Assembly (NCBI RefSeq): GCF_030814215.1
Contig: NZ_JAUSUT010000001.1
Coordinates: forward strand, 4,402,001 to 4,466,000
Reading direction: 5' to 3'
DNA length: 64,000 nucleotides
From: Amycolatopsis thermophila
Lineage (GTDB): Bacteria; Actinomycetota; Actinomycetes; Mycobacteriales; Pseudonocardiaceae
Numbering within the stretch: the stretch's first letter is position 1; each line of letters begins with the position of its first letter. The notes beneath the pieces were generated by a model. It was not told the origin of the DNA. It did no database searches and saw only the letters and a program-made list of their open reading frames with translations. This document shows, piece after piece, positions 24,092 to 35,331 of the stretch. The position numbers were made by a program, and so were the translations under genes.

Positions 24092-24808
24092 GTGGGGTCC
24101 GACTTCGCCGAGGACCTCGGGCTGGTGTTCGCCCACGTGTCCGGTCTGCTGCTGTCCCGGGAACAGGTACAGACGGCCCTGTCGCTGCTGACCGCCCTGG
24201 TCACCGAGACCGTCCCGGGTACGGCCGGGGCGGGGATCTCCCTGCTGGACGAGGGCGGGACGCGCTCGACCGTCGCGGCCACGGCGGAGGAGGTGTGGCG
24301 CGCCGACAGCCTCCAGTACCGGCTGGGCGAAGGGCCGTGCCTGACCGCCTGGGAGCAGCGGGTGGTCGTGCGGGCCGACGACCTGCGCGACGAGCCCCGG
24401 TGGCCGGCCTGGGCGGAAGCCGCGACGGGCGCGGGCGTGGGGTCCTGCGTGAGCGCTCCGCTGGTCGCCGGCGCGCGTGCGCTGGGAGCGCTGAAGATCT
24501 ACGGCGCCGGCCCGGGCGTCTGCGGCCCCCGGACCGAGCACGTGCTCGCCATGTTCGCCAACCAGGCGGCCGTCCTGCTGAACAACGTGCGCGGCGCCGA
24601 GGATGCCGAGCGGATCGGCGAGGCGCTCGGCGACCGGTTGCGGGGCCGGGACGCCGTCACCCTCGCCAAGGGCATCGTGATGAGCCGCGACGGGGTCGAC
24701 GAGCACACCGCGTTCCTCGCCCTCGCCGACGCCGCCCGGCGGCACCGGCGGACGGTGCGCGAGGAGGCGGAACGACTGGCCGGGACGACCGTGCGCCGGC
24801 GGCGCTGA
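24092..24808 (+). CDS. GAF-ANTAR domain protein
   Basis: A 238-residue protein. Residues about 25-170 form a GAF domain (GAGISLLDEGG, YRLGEGPCLTAWEQ, SCVSAPLVAGARALGALKIYG). The C-terminus (about 182-235) is an ANTAR three-helix domain with TLAKGIVMSRDGVDEHTAF. ANTAR proteins bind twin hairpins in RNA and prevent transcription termination. The GTG at 24092 has GGAGG eight bases upstream. It is 7 bases from the phosphatase gene, so a sensor/antiterminator and a SpoIIE-type phosphatase are co-expressed. I did not find a clear ANTAR twin-hairpin target nearby. Confidence 0.82.
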   Translation: MGSDFAEDLGLVFAHVSGLLLSREQVQTALSLLTALVTETVPGTAGAGISLLDEGGTRSTVAATAEEVWRADSLQYRLGEGPCLTAWEQRVVVRADDLRDEPRWPAWAEAATGAGVGSCVSAPLVAGARALGALKIYGAGPGVCGPRTEHVLAMFANQAAVLLNNVRGAEDAERIGEALGDRLRGRDAVTLAKGIVMSRDGVDEHTAFLALADAARRHRRTVREEAERLAGTTVRRRR

Positions 24809-24815
24809 GGGCGTC

Positions 24816-26240
24816 ATGACCGGCGAGCAGCAGCGCAGCATCGCCCAGGCCTGGCGGCGGGGCGGGCTGACCGCCGGGGAACTGTGGAGCCGGTACTTCG
24901 AGCTCGGCGGCGCGGCCGGGCCGCGCGCGCTGGAGGACTACCTGGCCGCCCGCGGCTCGCTGCCCGGCGCGCAGGCGGACCTGCTCGCGCAGGCGGTCAA
25001 CGAGCGGCTGGACGAGCTGGTCCCGGCCGTGCGCGCCACCTACAGCCGTCCGTTCCGCGACAGCCGTCCCCGCGGCCGCCCGCTCGGTGCCCTGGTGCGG
25101 CTGCTGGAGGGCGCCGTGCTGTCGCCGCCGGAGCGGCTGCCGGCTCTGGTGACGGCCGCGGGCGGTGTCCTCGGGGTGGCCCCGGCGGTGTACCTCGTCG
25201 ACTACGACCAGCGGCGGCTGCACCCGATGGGCGGCGGCGAGGCGCTCGACATCGACAACACCCTCGCCGGCCGCGCCTTCCGCGAGGTGCGGGTGCTGCC
25301 CGCGGAGACCCCGGGGCGTCCCCGCCTGTGGGTTCCGTTGCTGGACGGTGTCGAGCGGCTCGGTGTCCTCGAGGTCGAGGTCGACGACCCGGCCGAGCTG
25401 TACGACCCGGGGTTGCGCACCCAGTGCCGCTGGCTGGCGAGCCTGCTGGGGCACCTGGTGACGGCGGTCGACGGGTACGGCGACGCGTTCGACCGGGTGC
25501 GGATCCGGACGTCGCGGACCCTGGGCGCCGAACTGATCTGGGCCCTGCTGCCACCGCTCACCGCGGGGGTGGACAACCTCGTCGTCACCGGCGTGGTCGA
25601 GCCGAGCGAGCGGGCCAGCGGTGACGCCTTCGACTACGCCCTTTCCGAGACCACCGCCGACCTGATCGTCCTCGACGCCGTCGGGCACGACCTCGGCAGC
25701 GGGCTGATCACCGCGACGGCGTTGTCGGCCTACCGCGCGGCCCGCCGGGACGGGATGGGCCTGTTCGAACAGGCACGGGCCATCGACGAGATCATCGCCG
25801 GCCAGTTCGGCCGGAGCCTTTTCGCGACCGCGGTGCTCGCCGAGATCGACCTGGGGACCGGCCGGATGCGCTACCTCAACGCCGGGCACCCGCCGCCGCT
25901 GATCATGCGCGGCGGCAAGGTCGTCAAGCCGCTCACGGACGGGCGCCGCCGCCCGCTCGGACTGGGCGCGGAGGAGCTGACGATCGGGGAGGAGACGCTC
26001 GAACCGGACGACTGGCTCGTGATCCACACCGACGGGATCACCGAGGCGCGCGACGCCGACGGCACGTTCTTCGGCGAGGAGCGGCTGGCCGACTTCCTCC
26101 AGCGGGAAGCCGCCGCGGGGCACCCGCCGCCGGAGACCGCGCGCCGCGTCGTGCAGGCCGTGCTCAAGCACCAGCACGGAGCCCTCCAGGACGACGCGAC
26201 GATGGTGCTGGCGAGGTGGACCAGCGCCCGCGGCCCCTGA
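24816..26240 (+). CDS. SpoIIE/RsbU-type PP2C phosphatase with GAF-like sensor
   Basis: A 474-residue protein. A helical N-terminus (about 1-105) is followed by a GAF-like region (about 110-215) and a PP2C-like SpoIIE domain (about 240-474). The metal-binding residues are visible in SGDAFDYAL, DAVGHDLGSGL, HTDGITEARDADG and the final DDATMVLARW. Such phosphatases act on anti-anti-sigma factors and so control alternative sigma factors in stress responses. No sigma or anti-sigma gene is adjacent. The last part of the gene is duplicated in tandem just downstream (26184-26625), but the frame here is intact and ends at 26240. Confidence 0.85.
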   Translation: MTGEQQRSIAQAWRRGGLTAGELWSRYFELGGAAGPRALEDYLAARGSLPGAQADLLAQAVNERLDELVPAVRATYSRPFRDSRPRGRPLGALVRLLEGAVLSPPERLPALVTAAGGVLGVAPAVYLVDYDQRRLHPMGGGEALDIDNTLAGRAFREVRVLPAETPGRPRLWVPLLDGVERLGVLEVEVDDPAELYDPGLRTQCRWLASLLGHLVTAVDGYGDAFDRVRIRTSRTLGAELIWALLPPLTAGVDNLVVTGVVEPSERASGDAFDYALSETTADLIVLDAVGHDLGSGLITATALSAYRAARRDGMGLFEQARAIDEIIAGQFGRSLFATAVLAEIDLGTGRMRYLNAGHPPPLIMRGGKVVKPLTDGRRRPLGLGAEELTIGEETLEPDDWLVIHTDGITEARDADGTFFGEERLADFLQREAAAGHPPPETARRVVQAVLKHQHGALQDDATMVLARWTSARGP

Positions 26241-26625
26241 CGCCGCGGCCGGCGGCCGGCGGCGCGGGACGCGGGACCGGGCGGGCGCACGTGCTCGCGT
26301 TCGCCGGGGAGGGGGTCGGGTCGTCAACGGCGCGGGGACCGCATCCCCCGTGCACGGGCGGTGTGCGTGAGGTGCGGAACCGGTCTCCGGAGACCGCGCG
26401 CCGCGTCCTCCAGGACGACGCGACGATGGTGCTGGCGAGGTGGACCAGCGCCCGCGGCCCCTGACGCCGCGGCCGGCGGCCGGCGGCGCGGGACGCGGGA
26501 CCGGGCGGGCGCATGTGCTCGCGTTCGCCGGGGAGGGGGCTCGGGTCGTCAACGGCGCGGGGACCGCATCCCACGTGCACGGGCGGTGTGCGCGAGGTGC
26601 GGAACCGGCCTCCGGAGACCGCGCG
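26184..26625 (+). repeat. Tandem duplication of a 224-bp unit including the phosphatase 3' end
   Basis: Unit 1 is 26184-26407 and unit 2 is 26408-26625. They differ at only four substitutions and one inserted base. Each unit carries the last 19 codons of the phosphatase with its stop, then an SDR-like fragment. A 21-base block (26387-26407) also matches 26130-26150 inside the phosphatase gene, which suggests that recombination at that block made the repeat and removed 33 bases (26151-26183) from the copied version. Confidence 0.85.
26485..26555 (+). pseudogene. SDR-gene fragment (Rossmann N-terminus) inside the duplicated unit
   Basis: Unit 2 can be read as GAGRGTGRAHVLAFAGEGARVV, the start of a short-chain dehydrogenase; the longest quoted piece is split as GAGRGTGRAH and VLAFAGEGARVV. 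The DNA matches the start of the SDR gene at 47892-47944 at about 50 of 53 bases. Unit 1 has the same fragment (26261-26331) with a 1-base deletion. It is a stranded piece without the rest of the gene. Confidence 0.6.
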
Positions 26626-26627
26626 TG

Positions 26628-26909
26628 TCAGGTGAGCTCGGCCGAGACGACCGCGGGCAGTTCGCGCAGCCGGGTCAGCAGCTGCTCGATCTCGTCGCCC
26701 GGGAGGAGGACGGCGCAGGCCATGCTGCTCTCGCGCACGCCGTCACGGATGTCGACCGACAGTTCGTGCACCAGGTGGCCCCGCTGGGCCAGCACGCCGA
26801 CCAGGCGCGGGATCTCCTCGACCCCGCCGGTGAAGTAGGTGGCGATCCGGCGGCGCACCGGCAGCGACCGGGGAGCCGGGGCGGTGGGGTAGGCGGTGTG
26901 GACGGACAC
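26628..26909 (-). CDS. Small ACT-domain-like protein
   Basis: A 93-residue protein from a GTG at 26909 with GGAG upstream. The core reads VEEIPRLVGVLAQRGHLVHEL, then SSMACAVLLPGDEIEQLLTRLRELPAVVSAEL; this beta-alpha-beta-beta-alpha-beta order is that of an ACT domain, most like the regulatory small subunit of acetolactate synthase. The family's usual second domain is absent. It may be a stand-alone amino-acid sensor. There is no ilv gene near it. A 10-bp hairpin (26998-27028) lies upstream. The call rests on fold pattern. Confidence 0.6.
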   Translation of the reverse strand: MSVHTAYPTAPAPRSLPVRRRIATYFTGGVEEIPRLVGVLAQRGHLVHELSVDIRDGVRESSMACAVLLPGDEIEQLLTRLRELPAVVSAELT

Positions 26910-26997
26910 GGGACATCTCCGCGGGTGAGAGAACTGGCAACGGTCGACGGGCCAGGTCCCGAAAGGAGAATGCCGCTCGTCCGCGGTCGCCGGTACT

Positions 26998-27028
26998 GCG
27001 CGCCGGCGACCTGGTTCAGCCGGCGCGC
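26998..27028. other. Strong hairpin upstream of the ACT-like gene
   Basis: GCGCGCCGGC and GCCGGCGCGC are a perfect 10-bp stem with an 11-base loop, about 90 bases before the ACT-like gene's start on the minus strand. It could be a leader hairpin. I see no peptide or riboswitch consensus, so its role is open. Confidence 0.4.
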
Positions 27029-27192
27029 CGGGCTACGAGTCGCGAGGACGTCATCGGGCGCTGCACGGCGACAGGCTAACACGACCGCCCCGCCCGCAGC
27101 ACCCCCGGAAAAAATCTTCCCCGGGCTGTCGAATTCGCCGGTGGCCGATCGATGCACTGGTGACAGCACACCACACCCACCGAGGAGGACCC

Positions 27193-27768
27193 ATGCGCAC
27201 CCTGATCGCGACCGCGTTCGTTTCGCTCGACGGCGTCGTCGAGGCACCCGGCGGCGAGCCGGGCTACCGGAACTCGGGCTGGACCTTCCGGGACATCCCG
27301 TTCGACGAGGCGGCTTACGAGCTCAAGGGCCGCGAGCAGGGCGAGGCCACCGCGATGCTGATGGGCCGCGTCAGCTACGAGGTCTTCGCGCCGGTGTGGC
27401 CGGGCATGACCACCGAGTTCCCCGGTTACAACGCGATGCCGAAGTACGTCGTGTCGACCACGCTCAAGGACGAGGACCTGGTGACGAACTGGGGCGAGAT
27501 CACCATCCTGCGGTCCCTCGACGACGTCGCCGCGCTCAAGGACACCGAGGGGGGCCCGATCATCGTCCACGGCAGCGCCACCCTCGACCGCGCGTTGTCC
27601 GACGCCGGCCTGATCGACCGCTACCACCTGCTGGTCTTCCCGGTCCTGCTGGGCGCGGGCAAGCGGCTGTTCAGCGACACCGACAAGGACAAGCAGAACC
27701 TGCGGCTCCTGGAGAGCGAGTCCTACGGCAACGGCGTCCAGAAGCTCGTCTACGACGTCGTCCGCTGA
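27193..27768 (+). CDS. RibD C-terminal / dihydrofolate-reductase-like protein (copy 1)
   Basis: A 191-residue reductase-fold protein. TAFVSLDGVVEAPGG at the N-terminus, LMGRVSYEVFAPVWPGM, YVVSTTL and GSATLDRALSDAGLIDRYHLLVFPVLLGAGKRLF are characteristic of the RibD_C/DHFR-like family common in actinobacteria, quoted in pieces. GAGGAGG lies before the ATG. These proteins probably bind NADPH, but their substrates are generally unknown. A second member is at 33860. A strong bidirectional terminator separates it from uvrA. Confidence 0.85.
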   Translation: MRTLIATAFVSLDGVVEAPGGEPGYRNSGWTFRDIPFDEAAYELKGREQGEATAMLMGRVSYEVFAPVWPGMTTEFPGYNAMPKYVVSTTLKDEDLVTNWGEITILRSLDDVAALKDTEGGPIIVHGSATLDRALSDAGLIDRYHLLVFPVLLGAGKRLFSDTDKDKQNLRLLESESYGNGVQKLVYDVVR

Positions 27769-27774
27769 CGGGTT

Positions 27775-27809
27775 CCGCCGGGGCCGCTCACTGGGGGTGG
27801 CCCCGGCGG
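27775..27809. terminator. Bidirectional terminator between copy 1 reductase and uvrA paralog
   Basis: CCGCCGGGGCC (27775-27785) and GGCCCCGGCGG (27799-27809) pair over 11 bp around a 13-base loop between two convergent genes. Confidence 0.8.
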
Positions 27810-27813
27810 GGCG

Positions 27814-30192
<2,379 letters not shown>

Positions 30193-30211
30193 CGTTTCTC
30201 CATCGTGTCGA

Positions 30212-30239
30212 GTGGAGGCCGCGGGGTCGCGGCCTCCAC
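30212..30239 (-). terminator. Terminator after the VOC gene
   Basis: GTGGAGGCCGCG and CGCGGCCTCCAC pair perfectly over 12 bp around GGGT, between the VOC gene and the uvrA paralog, both of which run leftward. Confidence 0.8.
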
Positions 30240-30253
30240 ATCCGCCGGAGCGC

Positions 30254-30661
30254 TCAGCGCAGTTCCTGAATGCGGATCATGTTGCCGTTGGGGTCGCGGA
30301 AGGCGCAGTCGCGGACGCCGTAGGGCTGCTCGGTCGGTTCCTGGACGACCTCGGCGTCGCCGGCCTGCAGCCGCTCGAAGGTGGCGTCGAGGTCCTTGGT
30401 GGCCAGGTTGATGCTGGCGTAGGTGCCCTTGGCCATCATCTCCGAGATCGCGTTGCGCTCGTCGTCGGTGAGGCCCGGGCTCGCGGCCGGCGGGTACAGG
30501 ACGATGTTCACCGGCTGGCCGGGCGGGCCGACGGTGATCCAGTGCATGCCCTGGTAGCCGACGTCGTTGCGGACCTCGAAGCCGAGGGTGTCGCGGTAGA
30601 AGGCCAGGGTGGCCTCGTAGTCGGTGTGCGGGAGGTAGCTCGCGTGAATGGTGATGTCCAT
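30254..30661 (-). CDS. VOC/glyoxalase family protein
   Basis: A 135-residue protein of the vicinal-oxygen-chelate fold. The two beta-alpha-beta-beta-beta modules are seen as HASYLPHTDYEATLAFYRDTLGF and the closing YGVRDCAFRDPNGNMIRIQE, both broken here into known blocks. Starting at MDITIHASYLPHTD (30661) gives the usual length; an ATG six codons earlier is possible. The upstream AraC gene ends 10 bases before it in the same direction, so they are co-transcribed. Family members can be antibiotic-resistance proteins, isomerases or dioxygenases; which one applies here is unknown. Confidence 0.85.
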   Translation of the reverse strand: MDITIHASYLPHTDYEATLAFYRDTLGFEVRNDVGYQGMHWITVGPPGQPVNIVLYPPAASPGLTDDERNAISEMMAKGTYASINLATKDLDATFERLQAGDAEVVQEPTEQPYGVRDCAFRDPNGNMIRIQELR

Positions 30662-30671
30662 GGCGGCCACG

Positions 30672-31115
<444 letters not shown>

Positions 31116-31277
31116 CTGCGGAATCGTGCCACACCGGCGGCAGGGGTGGTGGCGGTTCCGGCCCGGACCCAGCCGGACCCCCGGCACGGGTGAGGCGACC
31201 TCACCGGCGACGGCGGGCCCGGGGGACGCGCAGCACGTCGCGCCACCGTCGAGCTGAGGGCCGGCATCGGCGCGGGG

Positions 31278-33752
31278 TCACCGGTCGTCGTTCTCGCGCC
31301 AGCGCGCCGCCAGTTCCGTGCGGTTGGTGATGCCGAGCTTGGCGTAGATGTGCGACAGGTGCGTCTTGACCGTGCTCCGGCTCATGAACAGGCGGGTGCC
31401 GATGTCCGGGTTGTTCAGGCCCTCCACCACCAGGCGCGCGACGCTCTCCTCGGTCGGCGTGAGGCTGCCCCAGCCGCTCTCCGGCCTGCCCCGCTTCCCG
31501 CGGGCGCGGCGCGCGTAGGCGATCGCCTCGCGCAGGGGCATCGCGTTCTCGTCGGCCACGCCGTGGGGCAGGCCCATGTCCCACCGCGCGCGTTCGCACG
31601 CCCGCCGCAGCGGTTCGTCGCCGTCGGCCAGTGCTTCCAGGCTGCTCAGGCAGCACAGCCACAACCCGTGCCGGGCGCGGATCACGAGCGCCTCGTGGTG
31701 CAGGCCCTCGGGCGCCTCGGCGAGGAAGGCGGACTGTTCGAGCGCGTCGGCGATCACCTTCGGCATCCCGGCGTCGCGGGCGGCGGTCAGCGCGCGCTCG
31801 CAGGCCGCGGCCGCCGTGCCGAGGTCGCCGAGCCGCCGGTGGGCTTCGGCGAGCCCGACCAGCGTGGGCGGGGTGAGGCGGCCGTCGCCGGCCTCCCGGT
31901 GGAACCAGCGCACCGCCTCCGCCGGCTCACCCGACCACAGGTGCAGGTAGCCCTTCGCCCTGGCCAGGCCGGGCACGAACGGCGCGGACTCGGCGCCGGC
32001 CACGAGCCGCACCATCGGGTCGAGCGCCGCGCGCGCCTCGTCGAGCCGCCCCGCGGTGCCCTCGACCATCGCCAGCACGCTCGTCGCCGAGCCGATGCGG
32101 TGGTAGTCGTCGAGCGGACGGGCCACCCGGACGCTCTCGGCCGCGAGGTCGCGGGCCCGCTCCACCTGCCCGGTGTGGAGCGCGCTGGTGGCCAGGAACG
32201 CCAGGGCGGTCGAGGCGACACCGCGGTCGTGCCTGCGCCGCAGCCCGTCGATCGCCGATTCCAGCAGGGTGGCCGCGGTGTCGTGGTCGTCCCGGAGGTG
32301 GGCGATGATGCCCAGCAGCGCGGTCGAACCGTCGCGGACGAACCCGTCCTCGCTCGCGCGCCCCTGCTCGGCGAGCTTGGCCGCGGCGTCGAAGTCGCGG
32401 ACGAGTTCGCCCAGCGCGCCGAGCAGGGTCGCCAGCCCGTCGCCGGGGACGATCGCCAGCGCCGCCTGCGCCGCGTCGTAGTCCAGGCCCAGCGGCTGGG
32501 TCGTGTCGGCGACCAGCGCCAGCCCGGTGAGCAGGCGCGCCTGCAGCGCGGTGTCCGCGGGGCCGCGGTCGATGGCCCGGCGCAGCAGGGCCATGCCCTC
32601 GTGGCCGCGTCCGTTGAGGTGCCACAGCCAGGCCAGCGCCGCGGTGAGCCGCCGCCCGCGGTCCGGGTCCGCCGCGGCGAGGCCGTGTTCGATGGCGGCG
32701 CGCAGGTTCTCCTGGTCGGCCCCGACGAGCGCGCGCCACGCGTCCTTGTCGGTGTCCAGCAGCGGCGCGGCGCCCTCGGCGACGGCGAGGAAGGTGCGGA
32801 GGTGCCGGTCGCGGATCTCGTCCTCCTCGCCCGCGGACGCGAGCCGGGCCAGGGCGTAGTGGCGGATCGTCTCCAGCATCCGGTACCGCGTGACCGGCCC
32901 GGTGGTGTCCGCGATGACGAGCGATTTGTCGACCAGGCGGCCGATCCCGGTGAGCACGTCCATCCGGCCGAGGCCGCACACGGCGCCCGCCGCGTCGAGC
33001 GTGAACCCGCCGTGGAACACCCCGAGGCGGCGGAACAGGACCCGGTCGGCTTCGTCGAGCAGGTCGTGGGACCACGCCATGGACGCCGCGAGCGTCTGGT
33101 GCCGCGCCGCCACCCCGCGCGGGCCGCGCACGAGCAGCGCGAACCGGTCGTCCAGGCCGCGCAGGATCTCGGGCACGGTGAGGGTGCCGGACCAGGCCGC
33201 GGCCAGCTCGATCGCCAGCGGGATGCCGTCCAGCCGAGCGCACACCGTGCCGGTCGCGGTGTCCTCCCCGGTGCCCGAGCGGGCGCGGAAGAGCGCGACC
33301 GCGTCGGCGGCGCTGAGCGGAGGGACCCGCCACACGCGTTCGCCGGGAACGCCGAGCGGCTCCCGACTGGTGGCGAGAACGGTGACGTTCGGGCAGCCGG
33401 TGATCAGTTCCAGCGCCACCTCGGCGGCGGCGGTCAGCACGTGCTCGCAGTTGTCCAGGCAGACGAGGAGCCGCCGGTCGCCGATCTGGCGGGGCAGCGA
33501 CCCGCCGCCCAGGGTGCCGGCCGCGGCGGCCACCAGTTGCGGCACCACGGCCCGGTCGGTGGTCGCGGTGAGGTCCGCCCAGCACACGTCGTCCCGGGCG
33601 GCGGCGACCTGCAGCGCCAGCCGGGTCTTGCCGCACCCGCCCGGCCCGGCGACGGTGACCAGCCGCGCCCCCGCGAGCTCCGCGGCGAGCGCGCCGAGTT
33701 CCGGGCCGCGGCCGACGAACGGGGTGAGCTGCGGCGGCAGGGTGGCTGACAT
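31278..33752 (-). CDS. LAL-type ATP-binding LuxR regulator
   Basis: An 824-residue regulator. FVGRGPELGALAAEL leads into an AAA/NB-ARC-type ATPase with Walker A GPGGCGKT (residues 36-43) and LVCLDNCEH (near 105). The middle (about 330-700) is TPR-like helical repeats (LAFLATSALHTGQVERARDLA and similar). The C-terminal 60 residues are a LuxR HTH (TPTEESVARLVVEGLNNPDI, STVKTHLSHIYAKLGI). This architecture is common in Streptomyces and Amycolatopsis for pathway-level regulators. The gene is divergent from the RibD-like gene at 33860 and could control it. The ligand is unknown. Confidence 0.9.
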   Translation of the reverse strand: MSATLPPQLTPFVGRGPELGALAAELAGARLVTVAGPGGCGKTRLALQVAAARDDVCWADLTATTDRAVVPQLVAAAAGTLGGGSLPRQIGDRRLLVCLDNCEHVLTAAAEVALELITGCPNVTVLATSREPLGVPGERVWRVPPLSAADAVALFRARSGTGEDTATGTVCARLDGIPLAIELAAAWSGTLTVPEILRGLDDRFALLVRGPRGVAARHQTLAASMAWSHDLLDEADRVLFRRLGVFHGGFTLDAAGAVCGLGRMDVLTGIGRLVDKSLVIADTTGPVTRYRMLETIRHYALARLASAGEEDEIRDRHLRTFLAVAEGAAPLLDTDKDAWRALVGADQENLRAAIEHGLAAADPDRGRRLTAALAWLWHLNGRGHEGMALLRRAIDRGPADTALQARLLTGLALVADTTQPLGLDYDAAQAALAIVPGDGLATLLGALGELVRDFDAAAKLAEQGRASEDGFVRDGSTALLGIIAHLRDDHDTAATLLESAIDGLRRRHDRGVASTALAFLATSALHTGQVERARDLAAESVRVARPLDDYHRIGSATSVLAMVEGTAGRLDEARAALDPMVRLVAGAESAPFVPGLARAKGYLHLWSGEPAEAVRWFHREAGDGRLTPPTLVGLAEAHRRLGDLGTAAAACERALTAARDAGMPKVIADALEQSAFLAEAPEGLHHEALVIRARHGLWLCCLSSLEALADGDEPLRRACERARWDMGLPHGVADENAMPLREAIAYARRARGKRGRPESGWGSLTPTEESVARLVVEGLNNPDIGTRLFMSRSTVKTHLSHIYAKLGITNRTELAARWRENDDR

Positions 33753-33859
33753 CGCGGATCAGTCTGCCACTCCGAAGGTGGCCAGGTGGCCGATATTCCG
33801 GGACCGCGGCGTCGGCAGAGTGGTCGGTGTCCGGTTCACCAGGCAGAAGGAGAACTCCG

Positions 33860-34447
33860 ATGAGCAAGGTCATCGCCAACATGTCCATGTCCCTCGACGG
33901 TTTCATCGCCGACCCCGGCGACGGCATCGACCAGCTGTTCGGCTGGATGGGCAACGGTGAGGTCGAGGTGCCGACCGCGGTGGAGTGGGCGACGTTCCGG
34001 ATGTCGCCGGCGAGCGCGGAGTACATGCGCAGCGCCATGGCCGGGGTCGGCGCGCTGATCGCGGGCCGTCACCTGTTCGACATCACCCAGGGCTGGGGCG
34101 GCCGGCACCCGCTGGGCGTGCCGGTCGTGGTCGTAACGCACGAGCCGCCCGCGGACTGGCCGCACACCGAGACGTTCACGTTCGTGTCCGGCGTCGAGGA
34201 GGCGGTGCGGGTCGCGTCGGACCTGGCCGGGGACAAGGACGTGGTCGTCGCGAGCGCGAAGATCGCCCAGCAGGTGCTGGACGCGGGCCTGCTGGACGCC
34301 ATCAACGTCGACCAGGTGCCGGTCCTGCTGGGCGAGGGCGTGCGGTGGTTCGAAAACCTGGGGAAGGCCCCGGTGCACCTGAGCGACCCGACGGTCATCG
34401 AGGGCAACGGCGTGACGCACCTGGCGTACGAGGTGCGCCGCGGGTGA
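33860..34447 (+). CDS. RibD C-terminal / dihydrofolate-reductase-like protein (copy 2)
   Basis: A 195-residue relative of the gene at 27193. MSMSLDGFIADPGDGIDQLFGW is the N-terminal mark, then AGRHLFDITQGWGGRHPLG, VVVASAKIAQQVLDAGLLD and VDQVPVLLGEGVRWF; all fit the RibD_C family, given here in pieces. GAAGGAG precedes the ATG. The divergent LAL regulator starts 107 bases away. The two copies differ enough that they are not a recent duplication. A perfect 12-bp hairpin terminator follows at 34523-34555. Confidence 0.85.
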   Translation: MSKVIANMSMSLDGFIADPGDGIDQLFGWMGNGEVEVPTAVEWATFRMSPASAEYMRSAMAGVGALIAGRHLFDITQGWGGRHPLGVPVVVVTHEPPADWPHTETFTFVSGVEEAVRVASDLAGDKDVVVASAKIAQQVLDAGLLDAINVDQVPVLLGEGVRWFENLGKAPVHLSDPTVIEGNGVTHLAYEVRRG

Positions 34448-34522
34448 GAAGGCGGTGGGCCGCGGGTGGGGCGTGGGGTCGGTCGGGGAGTGGCCGCGCG
34501 GGGCGGGCCGTGATCAGCCGGG

Positions 34523-34555
34523 CGCGGGGGCCGGCCGACCCTCCCGGCCCCCGCG
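34523..34555 (+). terminator. Hairpin terminator after copy 2 reductase
   Basis: CGCGGGGGCCGG (34523-34534) and CCGGCCCCCGCG (34544-34555) form a perfect 12-bp stem, 76 bases after the stop. Confidence 0.7.
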
Positions 34556-34607
34556 GTCAGCGCGGTGGTCCCGCGTCCGTCCGGCCGGTTCGCCCGATGC
34601 CGCGACT

Positions 34608-35328
34608 GTGGCCGGCCGTCTGGGGCCTAGCTGTGTTGTCGATGAGGTTGGTGGCGCGGCTGGCTGGGGTGTTGTCGCCGATGGCGGTACGGGGTCGGTG
34701 GTGGTTGTACCGGTCCAGCCAGCCGCGGAAGGCGTGTTGTCGGTGGGCTTCTGAGGTGTGGGGCTGGTGGTAGGCCCATTGGTCGAGCAGGGTGCGGTGG
34801 AGGCGTTCCACCCTCCCGTTCGTTTGGCGTCGCCAGGGGCGGGTGAACCAGGCGTGCGCGCGGCGCAGAAGGGCTGCGCAGGTGGCAGCTTTCTCGTCGC
34901 GCAGGATCTCGGTGTCGGCCAGGCGGGAGCGATCACCCAGAGTGGTGCGCAGGCAGAGGTAGCCGCCGCTGGTGCGGACCTGGTTTTCCTGGCCTTGGGC
35001 ACGGCCCAGGACCTTGTGCCGGCCTCCGTCGGGCGATGCGGCCGAGTTTCTTGACATCGACGTGCACCATCTCGCCGGGATGGTTCCTTTCGTAGCGGCG
35101 AATCGGCTCGCCGGTGGCCCGCTCACATGCGGCCGGCGCCCGGCCGATCTTGTGCTCCTCCCGCAACATCACGACCAGAGCCTCCACCGCAACCTACGTG
35201 CGGTTCGGGCTGTGATGCGGCCGGCTGGACCGGTCGTTCATCCCCGCCGGGCCGTGCTGGCGAGAGCGGCCCACCCAGCGGGCGACGGTGATGTGACTAC
35301 CCGTGGGTGTCAACGGCGCGTTCCAGCG
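34608..35328 (-). pseudogene. Broken IS481-family transposase
   Basis: Read leftward, fragments follow the order of an IS481 transposase: NAPLTPTGS near 35325, TVARWVGRSRQHGPAGMNDR and SSRPHHSPNRT (about 35200-35290), GEMVHVDVKKLGRI (about 35040-35080), GYLCLRTTLGDRSRLADTEI (about 34900-34965), then RQTNGRVERLHRTLLDQWAY and YNHHRPRTAIGDNTPASRAT. The pieces lie in more than one frame. The N-terminal HTH helices and the stretch between the second and third catalytic acidic residues (after AHAWF) are deleted. It cannot make an active enzyme. It lies against the stop codon of the gene at 35332. Confidence 0.82.
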
Positions 35329-35331
35329 CAC

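Noticed and set aside
26184..26625. CRISPR-like repeat array
   Set aside because: There are only two long adjacent units with no short repeats and no spacers. It is a tandem duplication of coding DNA.
26943..27192. Small rightward frame from an ATG near 26970 preceded by AAAGGAG
   Set aside because: The ribosome site is one base from the ATG, the product is low-complexity Arg/Pro/Ala with no family pattern, and it runs into the reductase gene.
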